A DNA stretch of 32,788 nt from Nanobdellota archaeon (GCA_030018575.1 JASEIA010000003.1:1-32788); one strand, 5' to 3'. Positions 8,386 through 17,168 are shown, counted from the first letter of the stretch. Translations and numbers: made by a program. The notes: generated by a model not told the origin, from the letters alone.

Positions 8386-8676
8386 TTACATCTCGGTTGT
8401 TGTTTGTCCTGTCTCTTCGCCTTCCTCGTATGCGGGAACTGCGGATTTTGAAACAACCATCACATCGCCGATTGCCTTCACGAGGTTGTGCGGGACAACA
8501 ACGCCCTTGGCGCCGCCAAGAAGCTTTGTAAGGAACGAGTTTCTCGTTGCCCTTATTCGCCAGCCGTACACCTTGTTTCCCTGGAGTATGGCTTCCTCCA
8601 CATCGCCGAAATAGTCTCCAGTGTCAGTGAAGACCTGCATGTCGTATACATCTGTTACCTGCTTTATCTTTAACAT
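8386..8676 (-). CDS. PRC-barrel domain protein
   Basis: A 96-residue single-domain protein with a PRC-barrel fold signature: MLKIKQVTDVYDMQVFTDTG, then DVEEAILQGNKVYGWRI and GVVVPHNLVKAIGDVMVV. An acidic, disordered tail follows. Archaeal stand-alone PRC-barrel proteins include the CdpB division proteins, but this short protein cannot be assigned to that role by sequence reading alone. AAGGAGGAATA just before the ATG is a strong ribosome binding site. A TATA box, CTATATAAATA on the minus strand at about 8727-8738, overlaps the end of the glycosyltransferase gene, so it has its own promoter. Confidence 0.8.
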   Translation of the reverse strand: MLKIKQVTDVYDMQVFTDTGDYFGDVEEAILQGNKVYGWRIRATRNSFLTKLLGGAKGVVVPHNLVKAIGDVMVVSKSAVPAYEEGEETGQTTTEM

Positions 8677-8736
8677 ATATATTCCTCCTTTTATTGAATA
8701 TGCATATTGATGGAGAGCAAATACATATTTATATAG

Positions 8737-9900
8737 TTATCTTTTTGCCTTTGCCCCTAAAACCTCTTTATAGATTTCCATTATGCGCTTTGCAATTAGG
8801 TTCCAGTCATATTGCTTTGCGCGCTTAAGGTTGTTTTTCCTCATTCCTGCCGCAAGCTTTTTGTCGTCAATAATCCGTGTTATGGCTTTTGCAAGCCCGT
8901 CAACGTCCCCGTATTTCACGAAAAGGCCGTTCTCCGGCTCTTTCATTTCATAAGGCACGCCATTGACAGGCGTCATTACAAGCGGATTGCCGGAAGCCAT
9001 AGCCTCAAACATCGTGAGAGGAAGGCCTTCCCTGTAGCTTGGCAAGCAGTATAAGTCAGCAGCCTGGTACATCTCGGCAATCTTTTTCCTGTTGCGAATC
9101 GGCTCAAGAATGTGGAAGTTTTTGTCATTGCCTGCAATTTCCTTTAGGGGCTGGAGCATTCCCTCGTCAGGGCCCACAAAGACAAAATGAATATCCTTTC
9201 TTGTTTTCAGTATTTCTTTTTCAGCCAATGCAAGCTTGTCAACCCCTTTTGTGGGGTTCAGCCTTCCGAAAAACAATGCAATCTTTGCCTTTGGAGGAAT
9301 GTCGTGTTCCTTCCTGAAATTATTTTTCTTAATTTTTTTGAAAAATATCTCATTCATCCCGTTGGGTATAACCCTTATCTTTTCTTTTTTTCCGCCGCGC
9401 TTCTGAATTTCATTTATCTCCCATGGCGTGATTGCAATTATCCTGTCTGTCCACTTGAACATCCACGGCAGGAATGTGCGGTATACAATCCATACAGCCA
9501 CTTTTCCGCCAAAAGAGCGGTAGCCTGAAGTCCAGCAGCAGTGGGTTGTGTGAATGTGCGGCACTTTTTTAATCCTTGATGCAATTGCAGAGAACAGGAC
9601 ATACGAATGCCCTGAAACATGGGAATGGATTATGTCAAAATTTCCTTTCAAGAGCTTTGGCAGGACAGAAGGCCAGAATGTCGCGAAGTTTGCAATCGTG
9701 AACCAGTTTTTGCAGCGGTGCACCTTGACGCCGTCAATAACCTCCTCTTTCTTTTCAATTGTGCCATACTTGTCGCTGTCTGAGCAGAAAACATGCGCGT
9801 CATGCCCTTCCTTAACATACCGCATTGCCAACTCATGTACCACCTGCCCCGGGCCGTCTATGACAGGAAGGTAGTATGCCTGCGTGAAAGCTATCTTCAT
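8737..9900 (-). CDS. Glycosyltransferase family 4
   Basis: A 387-residue GT-B enzyme that would move a sugar from a nucleotide donor to a lipid, polysaccharide or glycan acceptor at the cytoplasmic face of the membrane. The N-terminal acceptor domain opens with the glycine-rich loop YLPVIDGPGQVVHEL. The donor domain starts near FFGRLNPTKGVDKL (about 210-223), and the E-x7-E motif is EGLPLTMFE at residues 291-299, followed by AMASGNPLV. The donor and acceptor sugars cannot be read. It is the only sugar enzyme in its stretch. A TATA-like TTAAAAA (9924-9932) lies 27 bp before the ATG and there is no Shine-Dalgarno site, so the transcript is probably leaderless. Confidence 0.92.
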   Translation of the reverse strand: MKIAFTQAYYLPVIDGPGQVVHELAMRYVKEGHDAHVFCSDSDKYGTIEKKEEVIDGVKVHRCKNWFTIANFATFWPSVLPKLLKGNFDIIHSHVSGHSYVLFSAIASRIKKVPHIHTTHCCWTSGYRSFGGKVAVWIVYRTFLPWMFKWTDRIIAITPWEINEIQKRGGKKEKIRVIPNGMNEIFFKKIKKNNFRKEHDIPPKAKIALFFGRLNPTKGVDKLALAEKEILKTRKDIHFVFVGPDEGMLQPLKEIAGNDKNFHILEPIRNRKKIAEMYQAADLYCLPSYREGLPLTMFEAMASGNPLVMTPVNGVPYEMKEPENGLFVKYGDVDGLAKAITRIIDDKKLAAGMRKNNLKRAKQYDWNLIAKRIMEIYKEVLGAKAKR

Positions 9901-9963
9901 ATATTGTATTACGCAAGAAAGGGTTTTTAATGGTTATGAAAAGAAACTGACTTTCTTTGTCTT

Positions 9964-10161
9964 TTACCATCCAACATGTCCTTCGCCATTATCATATTCT
10001 TTACGAAGTCGTTCTGTTTCTTCTTCTAGCCTTTCTTCATAAATGCTATATCTTCGCCCTGGTAATAAACCGCTCAGTGGTCCTATACCATACTCTTCTT
10101 TAAGCCGTTCTTCAAGCTCATTTAGTCTTTCCTTATATTCTCTTTCTGAACGCTCATTCAT
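9964..10161 (-). CDS. Small charged helical protein with internal duplication
   Basis: 65 residues, mostly Glu, Arg and Lys. Two similar helical segments, YKERLNELEERLKEEYGIG and YEERLEEETERLRKEYDNG, are joined by a Gly/Pro linker, so the protein probably folds as a helical hairpin or forms a coiled coil. AGGAGG sits just before the ATG, and a TATA box, CTTTATAAATA on the minus strand (about 10210-10221), lies 50-60 bp upstream, which supports a real gene despite its size. Function unknown. Confidence 0.65.
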   Translation of the reverse strand: MNERSEREYKERLNELEERLKEEYGIGPLSGLLPGRRYSIYEERLEEETERLRKEYDNGEGHVGW

Positions 10162-10288
10162 TCTTTCCTCCTACTAGTATTTCTTGCCTCGATAAGTGTA
10201 ATTTCATAGCTATTTATAAAGATTTGCTTTATTATAACAGAATGAGAACAAATCAAGAATTAAATGGGCCATAATAAATCAAAAAGGG

Positions 10289-11059
10289 TTATTCTCTCTT
10301 AATTATGTACCATAAATAAGCTAAAAATAATACTCCTGCAAGAGCCAAAGAAAGGAACAGCGCAGGCAGTGCTGAGCCAAGCGTGTAAAGAAGAACTGCA
10401 AGCGCGATTATGAATATAAAGCTGAATATGTACATTGGCCTTGAGCCTGCAAGCACTTTCATGCCGTCAAGCCCGAACATCGGGAGCATGTCGTATACAG
10501 GCATTATTGAGTTTATCAGCACAAGGTCAGCAAGCGCATCAGCATTTATTATCTTGCATGCCAAAGCAAGCAGTATGTTTGCCATCGGGCCTGCAAGCGC
10601 TATCTTTGCCTCTTCCAAATCAGTAACTTCCACCATCTTATGCCCGAATCTGTGCGTTTTCTTGATTACAAGCCCGTAAGAGCTTACTGCTGTAAAAAAT
10701 AATTTTCCGTTTGAAAAAACTGCAACAAGCAGGCACAGCACTATCCCCAGAGGGAATGACTCTATCACAATGTCTTTTCCAAAAAGCCTTATTGTCTTCG
10801 GGAAAACCTGCTTTTTCAGCCCAAATCTTTTTACGCCCCATATCCTGTATTCGCTGATGAATCCGTATTTCTTTGCAGCCAGGTCATGCGCAAAGTCATG
10901 CACAAAAACGCTTACTGCAACAAACACAAGCATCTTGAAGAAATTGACAAGCCAGTGCGCCCAGGAAAATTCAGGCGCCTTGTCATTGAATGCAAAGGCA
11001 AGCGCGAGGGTAATTATTATAACTGCAAAGTATTTGAGCTCTCGTTTTGTATATTCCAT
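10289..11059 (-). CDS. M50-like membrane protein with HDxxH in place of HExxH
   Basis: About 256 residues with at least six hydrophobic segments. It looks like a site-2 protease family member. The metal-site helix reads VFVHDFAHDLAAKKYG, so the usual HExxH is HDFAH (His54, Asp55, His58 from the ATG at 11059). The later M50 features are present as ALAGPMANILLAL (GPxxN at 157-161) and MLPMFGLDG (Asp198-Gly199). Asp for the catalytic Glu could lower or abolish proteolysis, so it may be a pseudoprotease. A GTG at 11077 overlapping the upstream stop is an alternative start; AGAGAG seven bases before the ATG favours 11059. It is cotranscribed with the TraB-family gene. Confidence 0.75.
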   Translation of the reverse strand: MEYTKRELKYFAVIIITLALAFAFNDKAPEFSWAHWLVNFFKMLVFVAVSVFVHDFAHDLAAKKYGFISEYRIWGVKRFGLKKQVFPKTIRLFGKDIVIESFPLGIVLCLLVAVFSNGKLFFTAVSSYGLVIKKTHRFGHKMVEVTDLEEAKIALAGPMANILLALACKIINADALADLVLINSIMPVYDMLPMFGLDGMKVLAGSRPMYIFSFIFIIALAVLLYTLGSALPALFLSLALAGVLFLAYLWYIIKRE

Positions 11060-11073
11060 TTCACTTCTCTCTA

Positions 11074-11742
11074 TCACTTCTGCATCGCCTTCAGCAGGGC
11101 TACGATTCCTCCCTCATGCCCTGCGCCGACAACTGCGACAACAGAACCTTTATTCTGCATCAGATTATATAAATGTTTTGCCATAATAGCATTTCTCTCC
11201 TGAATCAGGGCTTTATATACAGAAGGGTATCTTTTCTTCACCATTCCTATAATGCTCTCAATAAATCTCTGGTCAGGCACTTTTGAAAGGTCAAACGCCA
11301 TCCTCTTTTTCTTTGAAAAGAATCCTGAAAATATATCCCCTATAAACCTGAGCTTTTCCCTCCATGTAATCTGCCTGAACAGGCTTTTGATTGTTTCGCT
11401 GATATGCCTGTCAATCAATGCAACCTCCGCCTTTATCTCAGCGGCTGCTTTCACAGCTGTCTTCATCTCATCGCCAGGCGAAGTGCCTACCATCTTTCCC
11501 AGCTTTTTCTCAGCCCAAGCGGCAATCAGGTTGAAGAAAAAGCCCCTTATGCCCGCAGAGGCAATGTCTTTCAGTGACATCCTCCTTTTTTTCTTGTGCA
11601 TCAGGCCAAAGAGCCTGTCAGCGTCAAGCTCCAGTGCGACAACATCCGGCTTTTGGAGCATTATGACATTTCCGACTTCCCTTATGCTTTGTATTGCAAT
11701 GTGGGAAGTGCCTATTATTGTGAGATTTTTGTAAGCAATCAT
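11074..11742 (-). CDS. TraB family protein
   Basis: 222 residues with the motifs of the TraB/PrgY superfamily: LTIIGTSH (His14), VVALELDADR (Glu38, Arg43), a central ERNAIMAKHL and a C-terminal VVGAGHEGGI. These proteins share a Tiki/EreA-like fold; archaeal members have no established substrate. The frame extends 22 codons further, but the ATG at 11742 opens directly into the first motif and lies 26 bp from a TATA box, AGTATAAAAGC on the plus strand (11763-11773), so it is probably a leaderless start. The stop overlaps an in-frame start of the M50-like gene. Confidence 0.85.
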   Translation of the reverse strand: MIAYKNLTIIGTSHIAIQSIREVGNVIMLQKPDVVALELDADRLFGLMHKKKRRMSLKDIASAGIRGFFFNLIAAWAEKKLGKMVGTSPGDEMKTAVKAAAEIKAEVALIDRHISETIKSLFRQITWREKLRFIGDIFSGFFSKKKRMAFDLSKVPDQRFIESIIGMVKKRYPSVYKALIQERNAIMAKHLYNLMQNKGSVVAVVGAGHEGGIVALLKAMQK

Positions 11743-11839
11743 AAGGATAAATTGCCTGCAGCAGTATAAAAGCATTCCGCCTGCAGAATATTTCACGCCA
11801 TTTACCACAAGCTAACAGCCGCCTGTCAAATGCTGCCAG

Positions 11840-13510
11840 CTAATTCAGGCTTCTTTCCCTCATTGTCTGCGCAAGAATGGCCGCAATGGCAAACAAGCCT
11901 ATCAACCCGAACAGGAAATAAAGGTGGTTTATTCCTGCAAGAGTCGACTCAAACAGGATAAGCCCTTTTAATATGCCTTCCATCAAAACAAACGGATTGT
12001 ACTCAACTATGATTCTCAGGAATCCCGACAGTGTTTCAAGAGGCATTATGGCGTTTGAGAATACCAGCGTGATTATTGCAATTGACACAGAGGCAACAGT
12101 AGCTGTCTCGCCTGTATTGAATATGTTGCCTATGAACATGCCTATAAAGATGAATAAGGTTGCAAACACAAGCAAGAAGGCGGTTGCAAGCAGGTAGGTT
12201 GTAAGCGCTATTCCTTTGACAAATATGCTTGTTACCCCCATGATAAGCGCTGTCTGCACGAATATTATGCTGATATATGTAAGGTAATGCGCAAGCAGGA
12301 ATGTCATTGTCCCTGTTGGCGTTATGAAGTTCCTCAGCGACGCTGACGATTCTTTTTCCCTTATAACCCCTGTTGCGCTTATGAGCAGGCTTACAAGCAT
12401 TATAAGCAGGATAAGCAGCGAAGGCAGTATATATAGGAAGTAATTCTTTGTTTTTGTAAGCGGCTGCACGCTTATCTTCAGCGGGCTTACGATTGCCTCG
12501 ACATTTGTTATTTTCACACCCTCAATGCTTGATTTTATATTGCCAAACCTGTTGTTTGTGTCCTTGATTATTGATGTGTCTGCATTAACCTTATTCTTTG
12601 CTTCCTGCGCGCTTGTCTGCGCTTCTCCTGCTTTTGTCCTTGCTGTCTCAAGCTTGGATTTCAGCGAATTGTAACTTGAAACCAGGTCATTTATGTGGCT
12701 TGTAAGCGTTGAAAACACGCTTGAGCTCAGGTTAAGGTCGTTTCTTATGCTCTCAATTTCTGTAGTGGATGCGCTTGTGTCAAGGCTGCCTGCATCAAAA
12801 TCAATTGAAGCTATCTTGTCCACTGATTCAGAAAGCTTTGTTGCTTCCTCTGCATTGTTTGTTGTAAGCCTTAATGAAGCGCTTTTTCCAGCTTCTGTTT
12901 CCTTATTTATATTGTCAAGAGCGCCAAGAATTTGGCTTACCGCGCCTGCGCTAAGCTCACTGGACTGCATTGCAACCTTTGCGCTGAGCTTTTCGCTTAT
13001 TGTGTTTGCAATATTAACCCTTGATTCGTCAATGTAAAGCGTGATTAGGTTCCTTGCGCTGTTGTCCATTGCCATGTCTTTTGGAAACACAATGCAGACA
13101 GGATACCTTGACAGCCTTACAAGGTTCATGCATTCTTCTTCGCTCCGGGTTTTTGTTATGCCATACTCGCTGCTGCTCAGGTTTAAGATTAGCATATCTG
13201 CAAGAGGGGAATAACTTTCCGAGAATGCGGCAATATTTACCCCGTAAAGCGTTGAAGTGTTGAATCCTATGCTTACAAGCGTCATTATAAGCAAAGGGCC
13301 AAGCAGGAAGATAAGGGCTGATATCCTTGAGCGGATAATAAGCTTGTAATTCTTGATTATGATGCGGAGCAGCTTTATGAAAAAGAACCCCTTGCCCCTT
13401 TTTTGCACTTCATCCATTATGCCTGAATAATCCCTTTTGGCAGCCAGCCTTTTTGCGTCAAACATGGAGCGCACGTTGTCTGTTTCCGGTTTTTTTGCAA
13501 TCATTGCCAT
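11840..13510 (-). CDS. ABC-2 type transporter permease with large external domain
   Basis: 556 residues. The first membrane helix is SALIFLLGPLLIMTLVSIGF near residues 62-81. It is followed by about 270 mostly hydrophilic residues that should be outside the cell, including a helical coiled-coil-like part (about 210-330, SLKSKLETARTKAGEAQTS). Five or six helices follow from about 365 to the end. This is the layout of ABC-2 exporters such as YhgE/Pip-like permeases. The ATPase partner lies one base upstream, so the two form an exporter. The ATG at 13510 follows AAGAGG, which overlaps the end of the ATPase gene. The substrate is unknown. Confidence 0.88.
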   Translation of the reverse strand: MAMIAKKPETDNVRSMFDAKRLAAKRDYSGIMDEVQKRGKGFFFIKLLRIIIKNYKLIIRSRISALIFLLGPLLIMTLVSIGFNTSTLYGVNIAAFSESYSPLADMLILNLSSSEYGITKTRSEEECMNLVRLSRYPVCIVFPKDMAMDNSARNLITLYIDESRVNIANTISEKLSAKVAMQSSELSAGAVSQILGALDNINKETEAGKSASLRLTTNNAEEATKLSESVDKIASIDFDAGSLDTSASTTEIESIRNDLNLSSSVFSTLTSHINDLVSSYNSLKSKLETARTKAGEAQTSAQEAKNKVNADTSIIKDTNNRFGNIKSSIEGVKITNVEAIVSPLKISVQPLTKTKNYFLYILPSLLILLIMLVSLLISATGVIREKESSASLRNFITPTGTMTFLLAHYLTYISIIFVQTALIMGVTSIFVKGIALTTYLLATAFLLVFATLFIFIGMFIGNIFNTGETATVASVSIAIITLVFSNAIMPLETLSGFLRIIVEYNPFVLMEGILKGLILFESTLAGINHLYFLFGLIGLFAIAAILAQTMRERSLN

Positions 13511-13511
13511 T

Positions 13512-14447
13512 TTAATGCCTCTTTGTTATGTATTCAAACACTTCTTCCATTGTGGGCTTGTGCACCTTGAGGCTTACTATCCTTTCCTTGTTGCCTTCTA
13601 TTATGCCCAGCAGGCGCTTTAGCACTTTTTCAGCCTTCGGCGTGTAAAGCACAACCTTATTTCTCTTCAGCACGATGTTGGAGATGTCCATTTTTCCCAT
13701 CTTCTTTAGTATTGAAACATAATTTCCCGGGGATGATATAAGGTGTATCTCCTCATTCTTTGAATATTTGCCTTTTAATTCATCAGGGGAGCCGCATTCT
13801 ATAATCTCGCCGTTATGGATTATCGCTATCCTGCTGCATACAACCTCAACCTCGTCAAGCATGTGGGACGCCATTATGATTGTCTTGCCCTGGTCGTTTA
13901 TTTTCTTGATTAATGCAAGCATTTCCTTTCTCAGCACGGGATCAAGGTCTTCTGTCGGCTCGTCAAGGAAAAGCACCTTTGGATTATGGATAAGGGAGCA
14001 AGCAATGTCAAGCCTCCTTATCATGCCTGTGGAAAGCTCCTTTGCAAGAAGGTTTTCCGCGTCAGTCAGGTCCATGAGGTCAAGTATTGCTGTTGTCCTT
14101 TTCCTTATGCTTTCATCCTTCATCCCGTAAAGCCTGCCGAAATATGCAAGATTTTCCTTTGCTGTCAGCAGCGGATAAACAGATATCGACTGTGTCGCGA
14201 AGCCTATGTTCTCGTGAAGCCTTGTTTTGCTGAACTTAAGCTGCTTTCCGTCAAAGAAAACCTTGCCGCTTGACTGCTTCCAGTATCCAATCAGAATGTT
14301 CATCAGCGTTGTCTTGCCTGAGCCGCTCAGCCCTATTATGCCGAAGTAGCTTCCTTTCGGAATGTTCAGGCTAATGTTGTTAAGAACTTTTTTCTTGCCA
14401 AAAGACTTGCTCAGGCTTTCAGTCTTGAATATCGCCTCTTCTTCCAT
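13512..14447 (-). CDS. ABC transporter ATP-binding protein
   Basis: 311 residues of the DrrA/CcmA-type exporter ATPases. Visible motifs are Walker A GLSGSGKTT, Q-loop FATQS, signature ELSTGMIRRLDIA (LSTGM in place of LSGGQ), Walker B VLFLDEPTEDLDP and the H-loop MASHM. A C-terminal extension of about 80 residues after the nucleotide-binding domain is common in this subgroup. It pairs with the permease one base downstream. A TATA-like TTTATTAAT on the minus strand (14471-14479) lies 28 bp before the ATG, so the operon probably starts without a leader, and that box overlaps the edge of a dispersed repeat. Confidence 0.92.
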   Translation of the reverse strand: MEEEAIFKTESLSKSFGKKKVLNNISLNIPKGSYFGIIGLSGSGKTTLMNILIGYWKQSSGKVFFDGKQLKFSKTRLHENIGFATQSISVYPLLTAKENLAYFGRLYGMKDESIRKRTTAILDLMDLTDAENLLAKELSTGMIRRLDIACSLIHNPKVLFLDEPTEDLDPVLRKEMLALIKKINDQGKTIIMASHMLDEVEVVCSRIAIIHNGEIIECGSPDELKGKYSKNEEIHLISSPGNYVSILKKMGKMDISNIVLKRNKVVLYTPKAEKVLKRLLGIIEGNKERIVSLKVHKPTMEEVFEYITKRH

Positions 14448-14477
14448 TTATAAGATTAGTGTTATATAGGATTAATA

Positions 14478-14526
14478 AAGCTTTCCGAACGAAGTGAGGG
14501 AAGTTTCGAACAAAGTGAGAAAGCTT
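14478..14526. repeat. Dispersed repeat of GAACGAAGTGAG type, double copy
   Basis: AAGCTT, then CCGAACGAAGTGAGGG, then AAGTTTCGAACAAAGTGAGA, then AAGCTT. Two tandem versions of the core found at 8281-8306, bounded by AAGCTT on both sides. It sits between the ABC exporter promoter and the end of the exchanger gene. Confidence 0.65.
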
Positions 14527-14536
14527 GTTGTTTAGC

Positions 14537-15592
14537 TCAGGCAACGGGCGCGCCGGACAGGAATCCGGTTTTGAGGAGATAAATCATTACTGCAAGAAAT
14601 ACAGCATAAAGCACGATAAGCGCCATTCCCTCAAACATCCTTACAAACCATCCTGTCCTTATGAAAGCAAGCAGCAGCAATGTGAATAATATCATTGCAG
14701 GAATATAATACCCAATCGTAAGCAGGCTTAGAGTGATGGGACTAATTAGGCTGCTTATTCCTATAACCAGAAGCGTGTCAGCTATGTTGCTGCCTATTAT
14801 TGTGCCCATTATCATGTTGCCCATTCTTTTTCTTGCGGCTGATATGCAGACAACCGTCTCGGGAAGAGATGTTCCCAGCCCAATAACCAAAAGCCCCACT
14901 ACGGTATCAGGAATTCCAATGCCCCATGCAATGTTTTCAAGCGCGGGTATGAGATATTTTGCAGAAAAAAACAAGGCTGCTGCGCTCAATATGATTATTA
15001 GGGCTTGCCTTGCAATAAACCCGGCATTTATATCCTGGTTTTTTGCTCCTGCATTATTTGAAAAATCTTTTTTAAGCATGCTAATTCCGTAAAAAAGCCC
15101 CCCGCGCCCCGTGTTTGCAAAAAATCTTCTTAACCCTCCCTTTAATATGTCTGTCTCAAAAAGCCAGATAAGGTAAATCATAAACAGCAAAAGAAGGGCA
15201 ATGCCCTCTATTCTTCCTATGCTCCTGTCAAATGCAAACGCGGCAAATATCAGCGAAACAACAAAAAGATATACGCCTTCCTTTGCAAATATCCTTTTCT
15301 CAATGATTATAGGGGCTATAATCGCGCTAACACCTAACACAATCCCTATTCTTGCAATATTGGCGCCAATTATAGGCCCTGTTACAAGCTGGCTGTTCTT
15401 GTAAAAAGATGCCGCTATTGAGCTTGCAAACTCCGGCAGGGAGGTGCCTACTGCAACAATAGTTACACCTATCACAAATTCTGAAACCCCAAGTGCCCTT
15501 GCAACTTTTGAGGAAGCGTTAACAAAATAATCGCTTGACTTTATGAGCACTGCAAGCGCGGCTATGGCAATGATAATATCATAAAATATCAT
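14537..15592 (-). CDS. Cation/Ca2+ exchanger (CaCA family)
   Basis: 351 residues and about ten to eleven membrane helices arranged as two inverted halves. Each half has an alpha repeat: IVAVGTSLPEFASS with Glu54 and GANIARIGIVLG in the first, and IGLGTSLPETVVC with Glu245 and GSNIADTLLVIG in the second. The two GTSLPE glutamates coordinate Ca2+ in NCX_Mj. It should exchange Na+ or H+ for Ca2+ across the cell membrane. Its ATG overlaps the stop of the upstream membrane-protein gene by four bases (ATGA), so the two are translationally coupled. Confidence 0.92.
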   Translation of the reverse strand: MIFYDIIIAIAALAVLIKSSDYFVNASSKVARALGVSEFVIGVTIVAVGTSLPEFASSIAASFYKNSQLVTGPIIGANIARIGIVLGVSAIIAPIIIEKRIFAKEGVYLFVVSLIFAAFAFDRSIGRIEGIALLLLFMIYLIWLFETDILKGGLRRFFANTGRGGLFYGISMLKKDFSNNAGAKNQDINAGFIARQALIIILSAAALFFSAKYLIPALENIAWGIGIPDTVVGLLVIGLGTSLPETVVCISAARKRMGNMIMGTIIGSNIADTLLVIGISSLISPITLSLLTIGYYIPAMILFTLLLLAFIRTGWFVRMFEGMALIVLYAVFLAVMIYLLKTGFLSGAPVA

Positions 15593-16155
15593 TCTTCCTT
15601 CCCGTCATTCTCGCTTGAAAGCTCGAAAAACTGCATTATCCTCAGCAGGAGTACAATGATGAAGGCCATGAATGCAACTGCTATTGCCGTTATGTAATCC
15701 AGAGGGATTTTCCCGTATACGATTATTGCCAGGAATATAAGTATTGTATTCACAGTCATTCCCGAGGAAAGGGCAAATGCAAATGACTTTGGCATGGCAT
15801 GGAGGAAATCAAGCAATGTAAGCGTAAACCCTTCCAATAATACCACTGAAACAAGCATTGTGTAATTATTCCACCCGAGAAGGCCCTGGTTGTGCAGATA
15901 CCTGAAAAGGTCAAAGCACGCGAATAGCATTACAACGCTGTTTCCGAAGGCAGTGTTCCAGCCAAGCTCCTCTTTCTTGTATTTCCCAAAGTAATAGGAT
16001 ATTAACAGCATTGACATTGCAACGGGAATTATTACCCAAAGCATTTCCGGGTGGATAAACACTGACTTGGCAATAAGCCATATCCTTGAAAGCGCTTCAT
16101 GGTAAAGCGCTGATGCGCTGTTTGCTGCCCCGTCTGTGATTAATGCCAAAGACAT
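15589..16155 (-). CDS. Unknown membrane protein cotranscribed with the exchanger
   Basis: 188 residues with about five hydrophobic helices (for example MLWVIIPVAMSMLLISYYFG and YTMLVSVVLLEGFTLTLL) and an acidic C-terminal tail. It shares a four-base stop/start overlap with the Ca2+ exchanger gene, which suggests a related role such as an accessory subunit, but no family is recognised. The TATA-like TTAAATAGG on the minus strand (16177-16186) is 27 bp from the ATG, so the transcript is probably leaderless. A 14-bp perfect palindrome lies between the TATA box and the start. Confidence 0.75.
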   Translation of the reverse strand: MSLALITDGAANSASALYHEALSRIWLIAKSVFIHPEMLWVIIPVAMSMLLISYYFGKYKKEELGWNTAFGNSVVMLFACFDLFRYLHNQGLLGWNNYTMLVSVVLLEGFTLTLLDFLHAMPKSFAFALSSGMTVNTILIFLAIIVYGKIPLDYITAIAVAFMAFIIVLLLRIMQFFELSSENDGKEE

Positions 16156-16165
16156 AATCCTATTT

Positions 16166-16179
16166 AGGGATTAATCCCT
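16166..16179. promoter_or_regulatory. Palindromic probable operator before the exchanger operon
   Basis: AGGGATTAATCCCT is a perfect 14-bp palindrome placed between the TATA-like box (16177-16186) and the ATG at 16155, overlapping the edge of the box. The octamer CCTATTTA also occurs on both sides of it as a direct repeat. A repressor bound here would block the transcription machinery. The regulator is unknown. Confidence 0.5.
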
Positions 16180-16268
16180 ATTTAACTTTTGCCAAAGCGG
16201 ATTTATTGATTGTTCCCTGCCCAAAAACCTAAAGATATATAAACCTAAATCTGTTTCCTTTTCCAGAT

Positions 16269-17168
16269 ATGGATATAAAAGGGTGGTATGCGAAGCACTA
16301 CAAAAAGCTTTTTGTCATTCCAATAATCATTTTAATTGCATGTTTGGGAATCATAGCTAACCATTATGCAAAAACAGGCGACTTTGTTGGCAGGGACGTA
16401 ACTCTCAAAGGCGGAGTCACTGTGACAATATCAACTGATATTCCTGTGCCTGACATGAAAGAATACCTTGCAGGCAACTTTCCCGCTTCTGATGTTGTCG
16501 TTAGAACCCTTACAGAGTTTGGGACTGATGTGCAGACAGGATTCATAATAGAAGCTTCTGACCTGGAAGAGGCAGTGCTGAAGAAAGCGGTTGAGGAAAG
16601 GATACAGAAAGAGCAAAAGGATTTTGCCCTGACAAAAGACAATTACTCTGCAGAGCAGGTTGGAAGCAGCCTTGGCGAGTCTTTCTACAAGCAGATGCTT
16701 ACTGCAATACTCTTGGCATTTGCATTCATGGCAATTGTCGTCCTTATCACGTTCCGCTCAATAGTGCCTTCATTTACAATAGTTTTTTGCGCTTTTTGCG
16801 ATATGGTATTCCCGATTGCAATGATGAATATATTGGGCATAAGGCTTTCAACAGCAGGCATTGCCGCGCTGCTCATGCTTATCGGATATTCAGTTGACAC
16901 CGATATCCTGATTACAACAAAAGCTTTGAAAAGGCAGGAAGAAGGCAATGTGATTGACAGGATGTTTGACGGCGTAAAGACAGGGCTTACAATGACATGC
17001 ACATCCCTGGTTGCAATCATCGCCGGATATTTTATTTCAAGCAGCTATGTGATAAAGGAAATATTCCTGATTTTGATATTCGGGCTTTTGTATGATATTG
17101 TTGTGACATACTTTTTGAATGCCGGGATATTAGTCTGGTGGACCAGAAGAAAGGCAGGTGAGCAATAA
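16269..17168 (+). CDS. secF: Protein-export membrane protein SecF
   Basis: 299 residues, six membrane helices, with the extracellular P1 domain between helix 1 (LFVIPIIILIACLGIIANH) and the C-terminal bundle. SecF works with SecD to drive late steps of Sec translocation using the ion gradient. The RND-type core is visible as IVVLITFRSIVPSF and IGYSVDTDILITTK. As is usual in archaea, secF precedes secD. GATATATAAACC at 16234-16245 lies about 30 bp before the ATG and there is no ribosome binding site, so translation is probably leaderless or nearly so. It ends directly against the secD start. Confidence 0.95.
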   Translation: MDIKGWYAKHYKKLFVIPIIILIACLGIIANHYAKTGDFVGRDVTLKGGVTVTISTDIPVPDMKEYLAGNFPASDVVVRTLTEFGTDVQTGFIIEASDLEEAVLKKAVEERIQKEQKDFALTKDNYSAEQVGSSLGESFYKQMLTAILLAFAFMAIVVLITFRSIVPSFTIVFCAFCDMVFPIAMMNILGIRLSTAGIAALLMLIGYSVDTDILITTKALKRQEEGNVIDRMFDGVKTGLTMTCTSLVAIIAGYFISSSYVIKEIFLILIFGLLYDIVVTYFLNAGILVWWTRRKAGEQ

